Source of the DNA: Lingula anatina
Taxonomy: Eukaryota; Brachiopoda; Lingulata; Lingulida; Lingulidae
Direction: 5' to 3'
Length of the DNA stretch: 64,000 nt
Assembly: GCF_001039355.2 (NCBI RefSeq)
Contig: NW_019773603.1
Coordinates: 7,894 to 71,893, forward strand
Position 1 is the stretch's first letter. Each line of letters opens with the position of its first letter. The notes under the pieces are model-generated. The model made no database searches and was not told the origin of the DNA. It saw nothing but the letters and a program-made list of their open reading frames with translations. Shown here piece by piece: positions 17,629 through 29,531 of this stretch. A program made the position numbers and the translations under genes.

Positions 17629-18683
17629 TTATTTAAGACATAAAAGATCCCTCATGTCGCGTCTAAAGGCTGAACCTACGATTCCGTAGACAAAAAAGTT
17701 GACTGCTGCGTTCATAGCACTTAAACACAGCATTGGTGCCGTCATGGCATCCAGGGCATAATGGAACCCGAAATCTGCAATCTGGTCTCGCAAAAAATAT
17801 AATGGGAAATAAATAGACAGAGGTATTACAGACAGCAAGTAAAATACCAGAAGAGTGGTGATGACCTTTGTAAGTTTATTCGATTGATTGTTTCGCGACC
17901 GCAGAATCATTTTGGAGCGAGATTCCTCGTTTTTCCTCACAGCTGCCCGAATTTTAACGTACAGCGTTGTGTTGATCACAGCTGGTCCAAAAAGTTCCAG
18001 AACTACCGTGGGTATTATTCGGCACATCACTTTATAAACATTTCCCCAGTTCTTGATTTCAGTCTTTTGACAAATACCATCCGAATGAGTTGGACAAGGC
18101 GCATAACCTACAAATTCATGATCAAAGAACTTTGGAATGCTGTATAATAAAACCCCTACTATCATTACGTGTGATCGGCACCTCCACTTTGACACAGAAC
18201 GGGTCTTCATGCTTTTAATAGGCTTGGCTAAAGCAAAATATCTGTCATAAGCCACCATGATAAGAAAATACAGGGACATTTGCCTTGCACTGCGATATAT
18301 TGGGAAAACGAACTTGGTATATTTCTGACTGTAAGTAAAGTACCATTCCAACCATCCGTAATATACATGGAAAGCTGGCAGAACAGTCATGATGGCCGAG
18401 GTAAGGAGAAGAATATTGTCCGTGACTGCAACCCATGACAACAAATATGCATTTGATGTTTGTGTTTTTCCTTTTTTGAATACTAAAAACGACAAAATGT
18501 TGAAAATGAAACGGTGCAAATCAAACCGTTGAGTACACCTGAGACACAAAAAGTGTATAAGTTGAAACCCGTTTTTCCGTGCGTTGGGATTTTTTCTGTT
18601 GTTCCATTAAAACTGTCCGCATTTAAGGTCTGATTACACTCCACTAGTAAACCACTGCATAAACGCAACGAAGTTTCCATCAT
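17629..18683 (-). pseudogene. Class A GPCR, copy A, disrupted by a 4-bp deletion
   Basis: Reads as the same protein as the two downstream paralogues but needs a frame change near 18512. There the intact copies have GAAACCCAGCGTGC and this copy has GAAACGGTGC on the plus strand, four bases fewer. The break falls inside transmembrane helix 1, so the reading frame from METSLRLCSG ends soon after. The remaining helices stay open for about 290 codons to the stop at 17629, with DRY present as DRYFALAKP. The part from helix 3 onward is identical or nearly so to copy C, while the N-terminal part (VECNQTLNADSFNGTTEK) is like copy B. Probably a recent pseudogene; a sequencing error at this one site is the alternative. 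Confidence 0.85.
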
Positions 18684-19289
18684 GTTAGAATATGGACCAA
18701 GTTCAATTCATGACGAAATGCGTATACCACCAATCCCTTCCTCGTCAAGACGATTACAACCGTCCTCCTGTCAGCACGGCACTTTTTACCTAATATTCAG
18801 AATACACTGTACAGCAAATGCGAAAATAGTTGCATATATTCGTTACCTTCGGAGCCAGTGTCTTTAATGTCCCACCGCCCATCTCAGATGTGACGCCAGA
18901 CTGCACGTTAAATGAATCTGTACTTATTAAGAAAGTAATAAGTCGAGAGACAGCGTGTTTGTCATTGCCTGGCAAGCATCACCAATGATTTGATATTCAA
19001 GCAAGTCCATTGACATCGCTATTTTTTTATGAAATACTTTCTTGGAAGCAAATTCATGGTATGGCAGAGGTGGTGTCATTTATTCTTCAAACAGAAAACA
19101 GATACATTGCAGCACTGCCCTTTAGTATCCAATGATACCAGAATACGTGGCTTGGATTATGGCCATATCTTCGTGACTGATTCAAGACTGAAACTAGAAA
19201 AGCACTCCGAGAGTGCAGACCTCCCCCAAGGCAGCAAAGTCTCCACCCAATGCCGTTTCACCCCTAAATTTTCATTCTATAATGATTTA

Positions 19290-19500
19290 GTTTTTTTTTT
19301 AATTTTTGATTATTGATTATTGATTGATTATTGATCTGGATCACCATCAAAAATTAATCATCTGTTCCTTGGCCCACTTCTGACAGTTCCTGAAAATTTC
19401 ATCAAAATCGGTCCATAACTTAGTTTTTTTATTATTGATTGATTATTGATTCGGATCACCACCAAAAACTAATCACTTCTAAGTTAACCTATTTCTGACC
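19290..19500. repeat. Dispersed repeat with duplicated TTGATTATTGAT...GGATCACC module, unit A
   Basis: Two similar modules of about 120 bp in tandem, each with TGATTGATTATTGAT, CGGATCACCA or TGGATCACCA, and AAAAaTTAATCA; the first also carries TGAAAATTTCATCAAAATCG. The same doubled structure lies at 23860-24050 in unit B. It resembles a common invertebrate dispersed repeat; I cannot name the family. Confidence 0.6.
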
Positions 19501-20748
19501 TACATGTATAGGCGCATAAAAGCATCCCTTTATTATTACAGAAGAACGTTGCTAAATACATAATTTTACACTGATTGAGTTGGAACAGTTTTTTCAGTTT
19601 CATGCAGTCTATGGGCGCATTTTGAACAATTTGAACCGCGGACTAACAGGTTGTTCTCGGTTTTTTCTAGCAACGGCATGTAACAGTTTTGTGAAATCTG
19701 GTATCTTCAAATTAGTGTCTTCGTCTACAGCCCGTTTTCTGTCTGGCCTGATTAATTAGCCGGCGATTAGATGGTGGAAAAGCCAATCTTAAGCGTACCT
19801 TCAAAGCACATCTGCTATAGGTAAATGAACTCATAATTGCGCTGCATTGTTGACGTGGATCTCACCCTTGTCTATCGGGTAATGAGGGTCACCTCAGCAT
19901 AGGCGTCTGAGAATAGCCTTATGTAGAATTGTTGAAAAGGAACCTTTAAAGGGATAACAACTGTTCATATGGGATTCATATTTCACAATAAATATATTGT
20001 AATAAATTGAATCTTTTGTCGCACACAGGGACACGCTGTCCTATCTAAAAAGTAGTTACACTACTTTCTGTTTTTGAGATTGGTTATCATGGATCTTTCA
20101 TCAAGTATCACAAAATGCTTGTTGGGTTCTTCTGGATATAGATTTCATCTTTAAATGATAAAATTAGTAAAAAAAGAAGAAATACGAGTTGCAGTGTCAA
20201 ATGCGTTTGTTTTAATGATCGATAGGAGAATTAAAAACGAAAAACGAACTTACAACGGTAACTGAGATGTACTAGGTATAGTCGAGTTAGCATGTCATAC
20301 ATTGCATTGCAGATTTCGATTATCAGGAGATGATTAGAATGCCAAAACACTACAATGATGTTTGTAAAATTTTTAAAGAAAAATGTTGGACTTATTCTGG
20401 TTAGTTGCCTATGGAAAAAAAAAACTTTAGAGCACGTGCTCTCATGAAGCCCTGATTTGGTTGGGTTAAGTTTACCGCTTCTCCTTCATTCTCATGCAGT
20501 AATCTGCACTTAATATACCTCAGTGGTAATAAATATTGCTATTTCCCTTGTATTCTATTCACCGAAAAATGAAAGTTACATTAATACAATATCCATTTTA
20601 TTACATTTACTGTATATGTATATTACAGTATGTGTTAATTTTGTCTTCGTAATTGGCATTTGCTACTAAGAATTAAAAAAAAAACCGTTGCTCGATAGAT
20701 CTGGGATATATATATATCGATAGATCTGGGATATATATATATATATAN

Positions 20749-20798
20749 TCAGCCTCTGTTAGCTATGAGCTAAGCACTGTGGTACAAAGGACTTACGA

Positions 20799-20850
<52 letters not shown>

Positions 20851-21123
20851 GGACAATTTTAACATGACTGATGACGGGCATGTCATTACAAAACGAGAAT
20901 TATAATTTTCTTGAAAATATATGTGCTAACGTGTATACACTACTAGGTTAATTGCAAAAACAGCCTTTCTAAGTTCTCGACACCGTACTTTATATTTACC
21001 TACTACACGTCATGGCTTATAAATAGCCATATGAGAGTGGCTAAAATACAGGTAGCCAGTAATAGCAAGAGCGTCAGCCTCTGTTAGCTATGAGCTAAGC
21101 ACTGTGGTACAAAGGACTTACGA

Positions 21124-21175
<52 letters not shown>

Positions 21176-21448
21176 GGACAATTTTAACATGACTGATGAC
21201 GGGCATGTCATTACAAAACGAGAATTATAATTTTCTTGAAAATATATGTGCTAACGTGTATACACTACTAGGTTAATTGCAAAAACAGCCTTTCTAAGTT
21301 CTCGACACCGTACTTTATATTTACCTACTACACGTCATGGCTTATAAATAGCCATATGAGAGTGGCTAAAATACAGGTAGCCAGTAATAGCAAGAGCGTC
21401 AGCCTCTGTTAGCTATGAGCTAAGCACTGTGGTACAAAGGACTTACGA

Positions 21449-21450
<2 letters not shown>
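20749..21450. repeat. Exact 325-bp tandem duplication in the unit B spacer, beside an N
   Basis: TCAGCCTCTGTTAGCTATGA occurs at 20749, 21074 and 21399, spaced by exactly 325 bp, with the TA microsatellite inside of the same length in each copy. The corresponding spacer of unit C (25557-25620) has one copy. A single N at 20748 sits exactly at the left border, so this may be an assembly join rather than biology. Confidence 0.85.
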
Positions 21451-21504
<54 letters not shown>

Positions 21505-22020
21505 CAATGACATATTCCTGGTTAACGTTGACGTAAACAGCAATAATTTATATATTTGACCTTTCGACCGATAGTGCATATCTAACTGAATTGAAGAATC
21601 ATACATTTCACGAAATCAGTAGCCATTCTTAGGATATGTTGCCTTGCTAATGTAAAATAAAAGGAACCTAACACAAGTAGATGCTCCAGGTCAGGTACCC
21701 CTCCTTATACAATATTGGCATAGTTCAAAAACACCCACACCCACTGAATGACTATAAGAAATATGTGATACAAGTACTTAGATGACATGCACCAGTGCGT
21801 ATTGTTTCAGAAAAAAAAAAAAAAAAAAAAAAAAACTGGCTAAACAGTATTTGTCATATAGTGGGTTTTCCCTTCGTCACCCTTTTTCTGTCTTCGTAAT
21901 TCTTGAGAGTATGATTCAAATTTTGCCGTGAATGAAACTTAAAAATTAAAATTTCTATGGCATCAATGTTATTTATCGGCATCAGAATTTTATTCGGACA
22001 TTAAATCATGATACAAACAT

Positions 22021-22053
<33 letters not shown>

Positions 22054-22207
22054 AACCTTGATTAAGCATAAATTTGCAAACTACTCACATTTCTGCTTAC
22101 TCTCCTTAAGCTTGTTATTTCAAAGGAAATCTTAGCCTGCAATTATATAAAAGTTTAATGTCTCTCAGAAATTGTATGCTGATATAATACTGCAAAAACC
22201 CATGACC

Positions 22208-23257
22208 TTATTTAAGACATAGGAGATCCCTCATGTCGCGTCTAAAGGCTGAACCTATGATTCCGTAGACAAAAAAGTTGACTGCTGCGTTCATAGCACT
22301 TAAACACAGCATTGGTGCCGTCATGGCATCCAGGGCATAATGGAACCCGAAATCTGCAATCTGGTCTCGCAAAAAATATAATGGGAAATAAACAGACAGA
22401 GGTATTACAGACAGCAAGTAAAATACCAAAAGAGTGGTGATGACCTTTATAAGTTTATTCGATCGATTGTTTCGCGCCGGCAGAATCATTTTGGAGCGAG
22501 ATTCCTCGTTTTTCCTCACAACTGCTCGAATTTTAACATACAGCATTGTGTTGATCACAGCTGGTCCAAAAAGTTCCAGAACTACCGTGGGTATTATTTG
22601 GCACATCACTTTATAATGCTTTCCCCAGTCCTTGATTTCAATCTTTTGACAAATACCATCCGAGTGAGTTGGACAAGGCGCATAACCTACAAATTCATGA
22701 TCAAAGAACTTTGGAATGCTGTACAATAAAACCCCTACTATCATTACGTGTGATCGGCACTTCCACTTTGACATAGAACGGGTCTTCAAGCTTTTAATAG
22801 GCTTGGCTAAATATCTGTCATAAGCCACCATGATAAGAAAATACAGGGACATCTGCCTTGCACTGCGATATATTGGAAAAACGAACTTGGTATATTTCTG
22901 ACTGTAAGTAAAGTACCATTCCAACCATCCGTAATATACATGGAAAGCTGGCAGAACAGTAATGATGGTCGAGGTAAGGAGAACAATATTGTCCGTGACT
23001 GCAACCCATGACAACAAATATGCATTTGATGTTTGTGTTTTTCCTTTTTTGAATACTAAAAACGACAAAATGTTGAAAATGAAACCCAGCGTGCAAATCA
23101 AAGCGTTGAGTACTCCTGAGACACAAAAAGTGTATAAGTTGAAACCCGTTTTTCCGTGCGTTGGGATTTTTTCTGTTGTTCCATTAAAACTGTCCGCATT
23201 TAAGGTCTGATTACACTCCACTAGTAAACCACTGCATAAACGCAACGAAGTTTCCAT
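22208..23257 (-). CDS. Class A rhodopsin-like GPCR, copy B, single coding exon, 349 aa
   Basis: Seven hydrophobic helices in one uninterrupted frame. The extracellular N-terminus has N-glycosylation sequons (NQT at 16, NGT at 25). Helix 1 carries GFIFNILSFLVF and helix 2 WVAVTDN with the conserved Asp. Helix 3 ends in YDRYLAKPIK, and helix 7 reads NAAVNFFVYG, a variant of NPxxY, followed by a short tail SAFRRDMRDLLCLK. The overall look is that of invertebrate peptide receptors of the FMRFamide-receptor-like group; the ligand is unknown. Compared with copy C it lacks two residues (Ala-Leu) three positions after DRY, in intracellular loop 2, an in-frame 6-bp deletion that might alter G-protein coupling. 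The start ATG is the one shared by all three copies. No intron is needed. Confidence 0.88.
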   Translation of the reverse strand: METSLRLCSGLLVECNQTLNADSFNGTTEKIPTHGKTGFNLYTFCVSGVLNALICTLGFIFNILSFLVFKKGKTQTSNAYLLSWVAVTDNIVLLTSTIITVLPAFHVYYGWLEWYFTYSQKYTKFVFPIYRSARQMSLYFLIMVAYDRYLAKPIKSLKTRSMSKWKCRSHVMIVGVLLYSIPKFFDHEFVGYAPCPTHSDGICQKIEIKDWGKHYKVMCQIIPTVVLELFGPAVINTMLYVKIRAVVRKNEESRSKMILPARNNRSNKLIKVITTLLVFYLLSVIPLSVYFPLYFLRDQIADFGFHYALDAMTAPMLCLSAMNAAVNFFVYGIIGSAFRRDMRDLLCLK

Positions 23258-23859
23258 CGTGTTAGAATATGGACCAAGTTCACTTCATGGCGGAATGCTT
23301 ATACCACCAATCCCTTCCTCGTCAAGACGAATACAACCCTCCTCCGGTCAGCACGGTACTTTTGCTTTTTCCCTAATATTCAGAATACACTGCATCAAAA
23401 ATACAAAAATAGTTGCATATATCCGTTACCTTCAGAGCCAGTGTCTTTAATGTCCCACCGCCCATCTCAGATGTGACGCCAGACTGCACGTTAAATGAAT
23501 CTATACTTATTAAGAAAGTAAAAAGTCGAGAGACAACGTGTTTGTCATTGCCTGGCAAGCATCACCAATGATTTGATATTCAAGCAAGTCCATTGGCATC
23601 GCTATTTTCATGAAATACTTTCTTGGAAGCAAATTCATGGTATGGCAGAGGTGGTGTCATTTATTCTTCAAATAGAATACAGATACATTAGTATCCAATG
23701 ATACCAGAATACGTGGCTTGGATTATGACCATATCTTCGTGACTGATTCAAGACTGAAACTAGAAAAGCACTCCGAGAGCGCAGACCTCCGCCAAGGCAG
23801 CAAAGTTTTCACCCAATGCCGATTCACCCCTAAAGTTTCATTCTATAATGATTTATTTT

Positions 23860-24050
23860 TTTGATTTTTGATTATTGATTGATTATTGATCTGGATCACC
23901 ACCAAAAATTAATCATCTCTTCCTTAGCCCACTTCTGACATTTCCTGAAAATTTCATCAAAATCGGTCCATAACTTAGTTTTTTTTATTTTTGATTGATT
24001 ATTGATCTGGATCACCACCAAAAACTAATCACTTCTAAGTTATCCTTTTC
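23860..24050. repeat. Dispersed repeat with duplicated module, unit B
   Basis: Direct counterpart of 19290-19500, carried along with the array unit. Confidence 0.55.
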
Positions 24051-26164
24051 TGACCTACATGTATAGGCGCATGAAAGCATTCCTTTATTATTACAGAAGA
24101 ACGTTGCTAAATACATGATTTTACACTGATTGAGTTGGAACAGTTTTTTCAGTTTCATGCTGTCTATGGGCGCATTTAGAGCAATTTGAACCGCGGACTA
24201 ACATGTTGTTGTCGGGTTTTTCTAGCAACGGCATGTAACAGTTTTGTGAAATCTGGTATCTTCACATTAGCGTCTTCGTCTACAGTCCGCTTTCTGTCCG
24301 GCCTGGTCAATTAGCCGGCGATATGATGGTGGAAAAGTCAATCTTAAGCATACCTTCAAAGCACATCTGCTATAGGTAAATAAACGCATCATTGCGCTGC
24401 ATTGTTGACGTGATCTTACCCTTGTCTATCGGGTAATGAGGGTCACCTCAGCATAGGCGTCTGAGAATAGCCTTATATAGAATTGTTGAAAAGGAACCTT
24501 TAAAGGGATAACAACTGTTCATATGGGATTCATATTTCAAAATATATATATATTTTAATAAATTGAATCTTTTGTCGCACACAGAGACACGCTGTCCTAT
24601 CTAACAAGTAGTTACACTACTTTTTGTTTTTGAGATTGGTTATCATGGATCTTTCATCAAGTATCACAAAATGCTTGTTGGGTACTTCTGGGTATAGATT
24701 TCATCTTTAAATGATAAAAAGAAGAAAAACGAGTGGTAGTGTCAAATGCGTTTGTTTTAATGATTGATAGGTGAATTAAAAAAACGAAAAACGAACTTAC
24801 AACGGTAACTGAGAAGTACTAGGCATAGTCGAGTTAGCATGTCATTCATTGCATTGCAGATTTCGATTATCAGGAGATGATTAGAATGCCAAAACGCTAC
24901 AATGATGTTTGTAAAAACTTTAAAGAAAAATGTTGGACTTATTCTGGTTAGTTGCCTATGGGAAAAAAAACTTTAGAGCACTGGCTCTCATGAAGCCCTG
25001 ATTTGGTTGGGTTAAGTTCACCGCTTCTCCTTCATTCTCATGCAGTAATCTGCACATAATATACCTCAATGGCAATAAATATTGCTATTTCCCTTGTATT
25101 CTATTCATAGAAAAATGAAAGTTACATTAATACAATATCCATTTTATTACATTTATTGTATATGTATATTACAGTATGTGTTAATTTTGTCTTTGTAATT
25201 GGCATTTGCTACTAAGAATTAAAAAAAAAATAGTTGCTCGATAGATCTGGGATATATATATATGGGGTATATATATATATATATATATATATATGGGAAT
25301 ATATATATAGGTATATAATCTTAAAATATGGACAATTTTAACATGACTGACGACGGGCATGCCATTACAAAACGAGAATTATAATTTTCCAGAAATATAT
25401 GTGCTAACGTGTATACACTACTAGGTTAATTGCAAAAACAGTCTCTCTAAGTTTTAGACACCGTACCTCAGTTTATATTTACCTACTACACGTCGTGGTT
25501 TATAAAAAGCCATATGAGAGTGGCTAAAAAACAGGTAGCCAGTAATAGCAAAAGTGACAGCCTCTCTTAGCTATGAGCTAAACATTGTGGTACTTGAAGG
25601 ACTTACGACTTATATAATAAATGACATTTTCCTGGTTAACGTTTACGTAAACAGCAATAATTTATATATTTGACCTTTCGACCGAACAGTGTCAGTGGAT
25701 AAAATAGATAGAATGCATATCTAACTGAATTGTAGAATCATATATTTCTCGAAATCTGTAGTCATTCTTAGAATATGTTGCCTTGCTAATGAAAAATAAA
25801 AGGAACCTAACGTAAGTAGATGCTCCAGGTTAGGTACCCCTCCTTATACAAAATTGGCATAGTTCAAAAACACCCACACCCACTGAATGACTATAAAAAA
25901 TATGTGATACAAGTACTTAGATGACATGCACCAGTGCGTATTGTTTCAGAAAAAAAAAAAAAAAAAAAAAAAAACTGGCTATACAGTATTTGTCATATAG
26001 TGGGTTTACCCTTCGTCACCCTTTTTCTGTCTTCGTAATTCTTGAGAGTATGATCTAAATTTTGCCGTGAATGAAACTTAAAAATTAAAATTTCTATGGC
26101 ATCAATGTTATTTATCGGTATCAGAATTTTTTTCGGAGATTAAATCGTGATACAAACATGCACA

Positions 26165-26197
<33 letters not shown>

Positions 26198-26352
26198 GAA
26201 CCTTGATTAAGCATAAATTTGCAAACTACTCACATTTCTGCTTACTCTCCTTAAGCTTGTTATTTCAAAGGAAATCTTAGCCTGCAATTATATAAAAGCT
26301 TAATGTCTCTCAGAAATTGTATGCTGATATAATACTGCAAAAACCCATGACC

Positions 26353-27408
26353 TTATTTAAGACATAGAAGATCCCTCATGTCGCGTCTAAAGGCTGAACC
26401 TATGATTCCGTAGACAAAAAAGTTGACTGCTGCGTTCATAGCACTTAAACACAGCATTGGTGCCGTCATGGCATCCAGGGCATAATGGAACCCGAAATCT
26501 GCAATCTGGTCTCGCAAAAAATATAATGGGAAATAAATAGACAGAGGTATTACAGACAGCAAGTAAAATACCAGAAGAGTGGTGATGACCTTTGTAAGTT
26601 TATTCGATTGATTGTTTCGCGACCGCAGAATCATTTTGGAGCGAGATTCCTCGTTTTTCCTCACAGCTGCCCGAATTTTAACGTACAGCGTTGTGTTGAT
26701 CACAGCTGGTCCAAAAAGTTCCAGAACTACCGTGGGTATTATTCGGCACATCACTTTATAAACATTTCCCCAGTTCTTGATTTCAGTCTTTTGACAAATA
26801 CCATCCGAATGAGTTGGACAAGGCGCATAACCTACAAATTCATGATCAAAGAACTTTGGAATGCTGTATAATAAAACCCCTACTATCATTACGTGTGATC
26901 GGCACCTCCACTTTGACACAGAACGGGTCTTCATGCTTTTAATAGGCTTGGCTAAAGCTAAATATCTGTCATAAGCCACCATGATAAGAAAATAAAGGGA
27001 CATCTGCCTTGCACTGCGATATATTGGAAAAACGAACTTGGTATATTTCTGACTGTAAGTAAAGTACCATTCCAACCATCCGTAATATACATGGAAAGCT
27101 GGCAGAACTGAAATGATGGTCGAGGTAAGGAGAACAATATTGTCCGTGACTGCAACCCATGACAACAAATATGCATTTGGTGTTTGTGTTTTCCCTTTTT
27201 TAAATACTAAAAACGACAAAATGTTGAAAATGAATCCCAGCGTGCAAATCAAACCGTTGAATACTCCTGAGACACAAAAAGTGTATAAGTTGAAATCCGT
27301 TTTTCCGTGCGTTGGGATTTTTTCTGTTGTTTCATTAAAACTATCCGCATTTAAGGTCTGGTTACAGTCCACTAGTAAACCACTGCATAAACGCAACGAA
27401 GTTTCCAT
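26353..27408 (-). CDS. Class A rhodopsin-like GPCR, copy C, complete, 351 aa
   Basis: The reference copy of the array. Helices at about 43-69, 79-103, 127-148, 171-188, 220-245, 272-297 and 309-337. N-glycosylation sequons at 16 (NQT) and 25 (NET). Asp89 is the helix 2 sodium-site Asp, DRYLALAKP starts at 147, and helix 7 has NFFVY (329-333) in place of NPxxY. Loop 2 has Cys197 and Cys205. Such receptors sit in the plasma membrane and signal through G proteins. The family looks like the invertebrate FMRFamide/peptide receptor-like class A receptors, which are often expanded in lophotrochozoans; the ligand is not inferable. Single exon, stop TAA at 26353-26355. The 5' flank is to the right and shares about 400 bp with the other two copies. 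Confidence 0.9.
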   Translation of the reverse strand: METSLRLCSGLLVDCNQTLNADSFNETTEKIPTHGKTDFNLYTFCVSGVFNGLICTLGFIFNILSFLVFKKGKTQTPNAYLLSWVAVTDNIVLLTSTIISVLPAFHVYYGWLEWYFTYSQKYTKFVFPIYRSARQMSLYFLIMVAYDRYLALAKPIKSMKTRSVSKWRCRSHVMIVGVLLYSIPKFFDHEFVGYAPCPTHSDGICQKTEIKNWGNVYKVMCRIIPTVVLELFGPAVINTTLYVKIRAAVRKNEESRSKMILRSRNNQSNKLTKVITTLLVFYLLSVIPLSIYFPLYFLRDQIADFGFHYALDAMTAPMLCLSAMNAAVNFFVYGIIGSAFRRDMRDLLCLK

Positions 27409-27900
27409 CGTGTTAAAATATGAACCAAGTTCAATTCATGGCAGAATGTTTATACCACCAATCCCTTCCTCGTCAAGACGAATACAACCGTCCTCCTGTC
27501 ATCACGGCACTTTTTCCCTAATATTCAGAATACACTGTACACCAAAAATGCAAAAATATTTGCATATATCCGTTGCCTTCAGAGCCAGTGTCTTTAATGT
27601 CCCACCGCCCCATCTCAGACGTGACGCAAGACAGCATGTTAAATGAGTCTGTACTCAAGAAAGTAAAAAGTCGAGAGACAACGTGTTTGCCATTGCCTCG
27701 CCAACAACACCAATGATTTGATACTCGAGCAAATCCACTTGACATCGATATGGTGTTATGAAATAGGTTCCTGGAAACATATTCATGGTATGGCAGAGGT
27801 GGTGTCATTTATTCCTCAAACAGAATACATGTACATTGCAGCCCCGCCCTTTAGTATGCAATTGATACCAGAATACGTGGTTTGGATTATGATCATACCT

Positions 27901-29531
27901 TCGTGAACGATATAAGAGGGACTGCAATTAACTGGAAACCTGCTTTGCCAGTTAAGATTAATATTTTCTGTGTATGAATATCCTGCAGAGCCACCCGATC
28001 ATCTTTCCCAATTCAAACACTTATAACAATAAAAAATCATGTACTTGGTGTTGATTTTTCCTTTTGAAAAGTACAAGAAAATACGTTTTTCTAAGTCACT
28101 GGACAGTTCTTTAGAACTGAATTGTTTTATAAGAAAAGGTATAAAATGTCGAATCCAAATGCAAGGACGGGTAGACTTATTTGCGTTTATTGTAATTGTA
28201 GTTGATGAAGCAAACCATTTCCTATTTCAGATTTTTGATTACATGCATGTCAGAGCACCTGTACTAATATACCGTTCATTAACAGATGTTATGAGCCACA
28301 CGGCTTATTTATGTAAAAATATTTTCGGCAATTTCAAATTAATACTTTAAAATATAAAAAAAACTAAAGATACATGCATACAGAAATGAAAGAGATTAAT
28401 AAAATTGTGTCTATGAAGTAAAAAAAAAATTTGCCTCTTAACGTGTGCGGCCATAAAACGTGATCACTGTACCAATCAGAGTGTCAAAGTAGGGATTAAC
28501 AGATCTAGACCAAGTTCATTATAGTGATCCTAACCGAGAAGCTATATTAACACTAATAGGGCAGCAATCCAAGAAGAAATACGAATGATATGGTGTTTGA
28601 TATATAATTGGGAATTTGTGTGCTTATTTTCATCTTGGCACAATTCATGTTTAAGCGTGCTAATACTGATGGTTTGCAGAAAATGATAATTATTATAATC
28701 AAGAAATTAAGAGATTTAAAGTAAAGATTTGTCGATATTTACAATCAGCCACTGAATAGCACATACAGTACATTAAACATATACCGGTAAAATGGGCGTT
28801 GTATGTTAAAAAGCTTTAAAATGTAGTAACAGTTACATAGCTATACGTCTGAAGCTGATAGATAAATGCGAAGTAAAACTGGTAACAATGCATATACACT
28901 GTCCCCTTAAATACTGAAGTCCCGAGGTTGCTTTGTATTTTAACATTGGTGAAAAAAATGTAAATCCACCATTTGACATTAAAGAAATATTTCAAGTTTT
29001 CAATGCAACCTTCAAGTGAATGGGCCCTGCCCACTTTTATTACCCCTAACCCCTTGAGAGTTGGATAATACAGTATTTCTTTAAAACGTGGATATCAAGC
29101 ATTGGAGTTTAGACGACTTCTACATGTATGTTGATACAAGTATATTTTTATACAAACGGAAGTAAAGATGCGTTTTTAAAGATAAAGTGATGCCCAGTAT
29201 TTAATGCAACAAAATTGTAGCTATTTTTTCTTGATTATAACCAGTATTCAACAATATTTAACAATGTTCAACACAAACTAATTTGATTTTATTTATTTTT
29301 TGATTTTATTGAGTTATATTTATTAGCAAGAGTCAAAACACAATATTGCGAAATTATTACAAAAAGGATAGGATTTTTTCCATGTGGCATATCTCAGCTA
29401 TCGCATTCAGTCCGTGCACAACAGTCCAGGACTCAGATTGGGGCTATCTTGAATTCATTTTAAGCCCTCTAGCGGTGACCCTGGCCCTTCACAGTTCAGA
29501 CTCTCTTCCTTTCTGCAAGCACCTCGTGAAC
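27901..29531. other. Intergenic region between the GPCR array and transketolase
   Basis: AT-rich, with no supported gene, RNA or repeat. An open frame of 103 codons at 28039-28350 has no recognisable similarity. The last 100-200 bp before 29532 should be the transketolase 5' UTR and promoter; I see no clear TATA box. Confidence 0.6.

Larger units (their letters stand above)
16610..27900. repeat. Tandem array of three GPCR-bearing units
   Basis: Three direct repeats, each with one GPCR gene on the minus strand plus long shared flanks: about 16610-20690, 20860-25250 and 25320-27900. Equivalent positions (stop codons at 17629, 22208, 26353) are 4579 and 4145 bp apart. Shared flank landmarks include TTACAAAACGAGAATTATAA at each left edge and ATACGTGGCTTGGATTATG (GGTTTGG in the third) to the right of each gene. 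The intergenic parts hold TA and CA microsatellites and no other gene I can support. Confidence 0.9.

Noticed and set aside
27113-27646. 177-codon plus-strand open frame over the GPCR copy C start
   Set aside because: It is the antisense shadow of the GPCR coding region and 5' flank.
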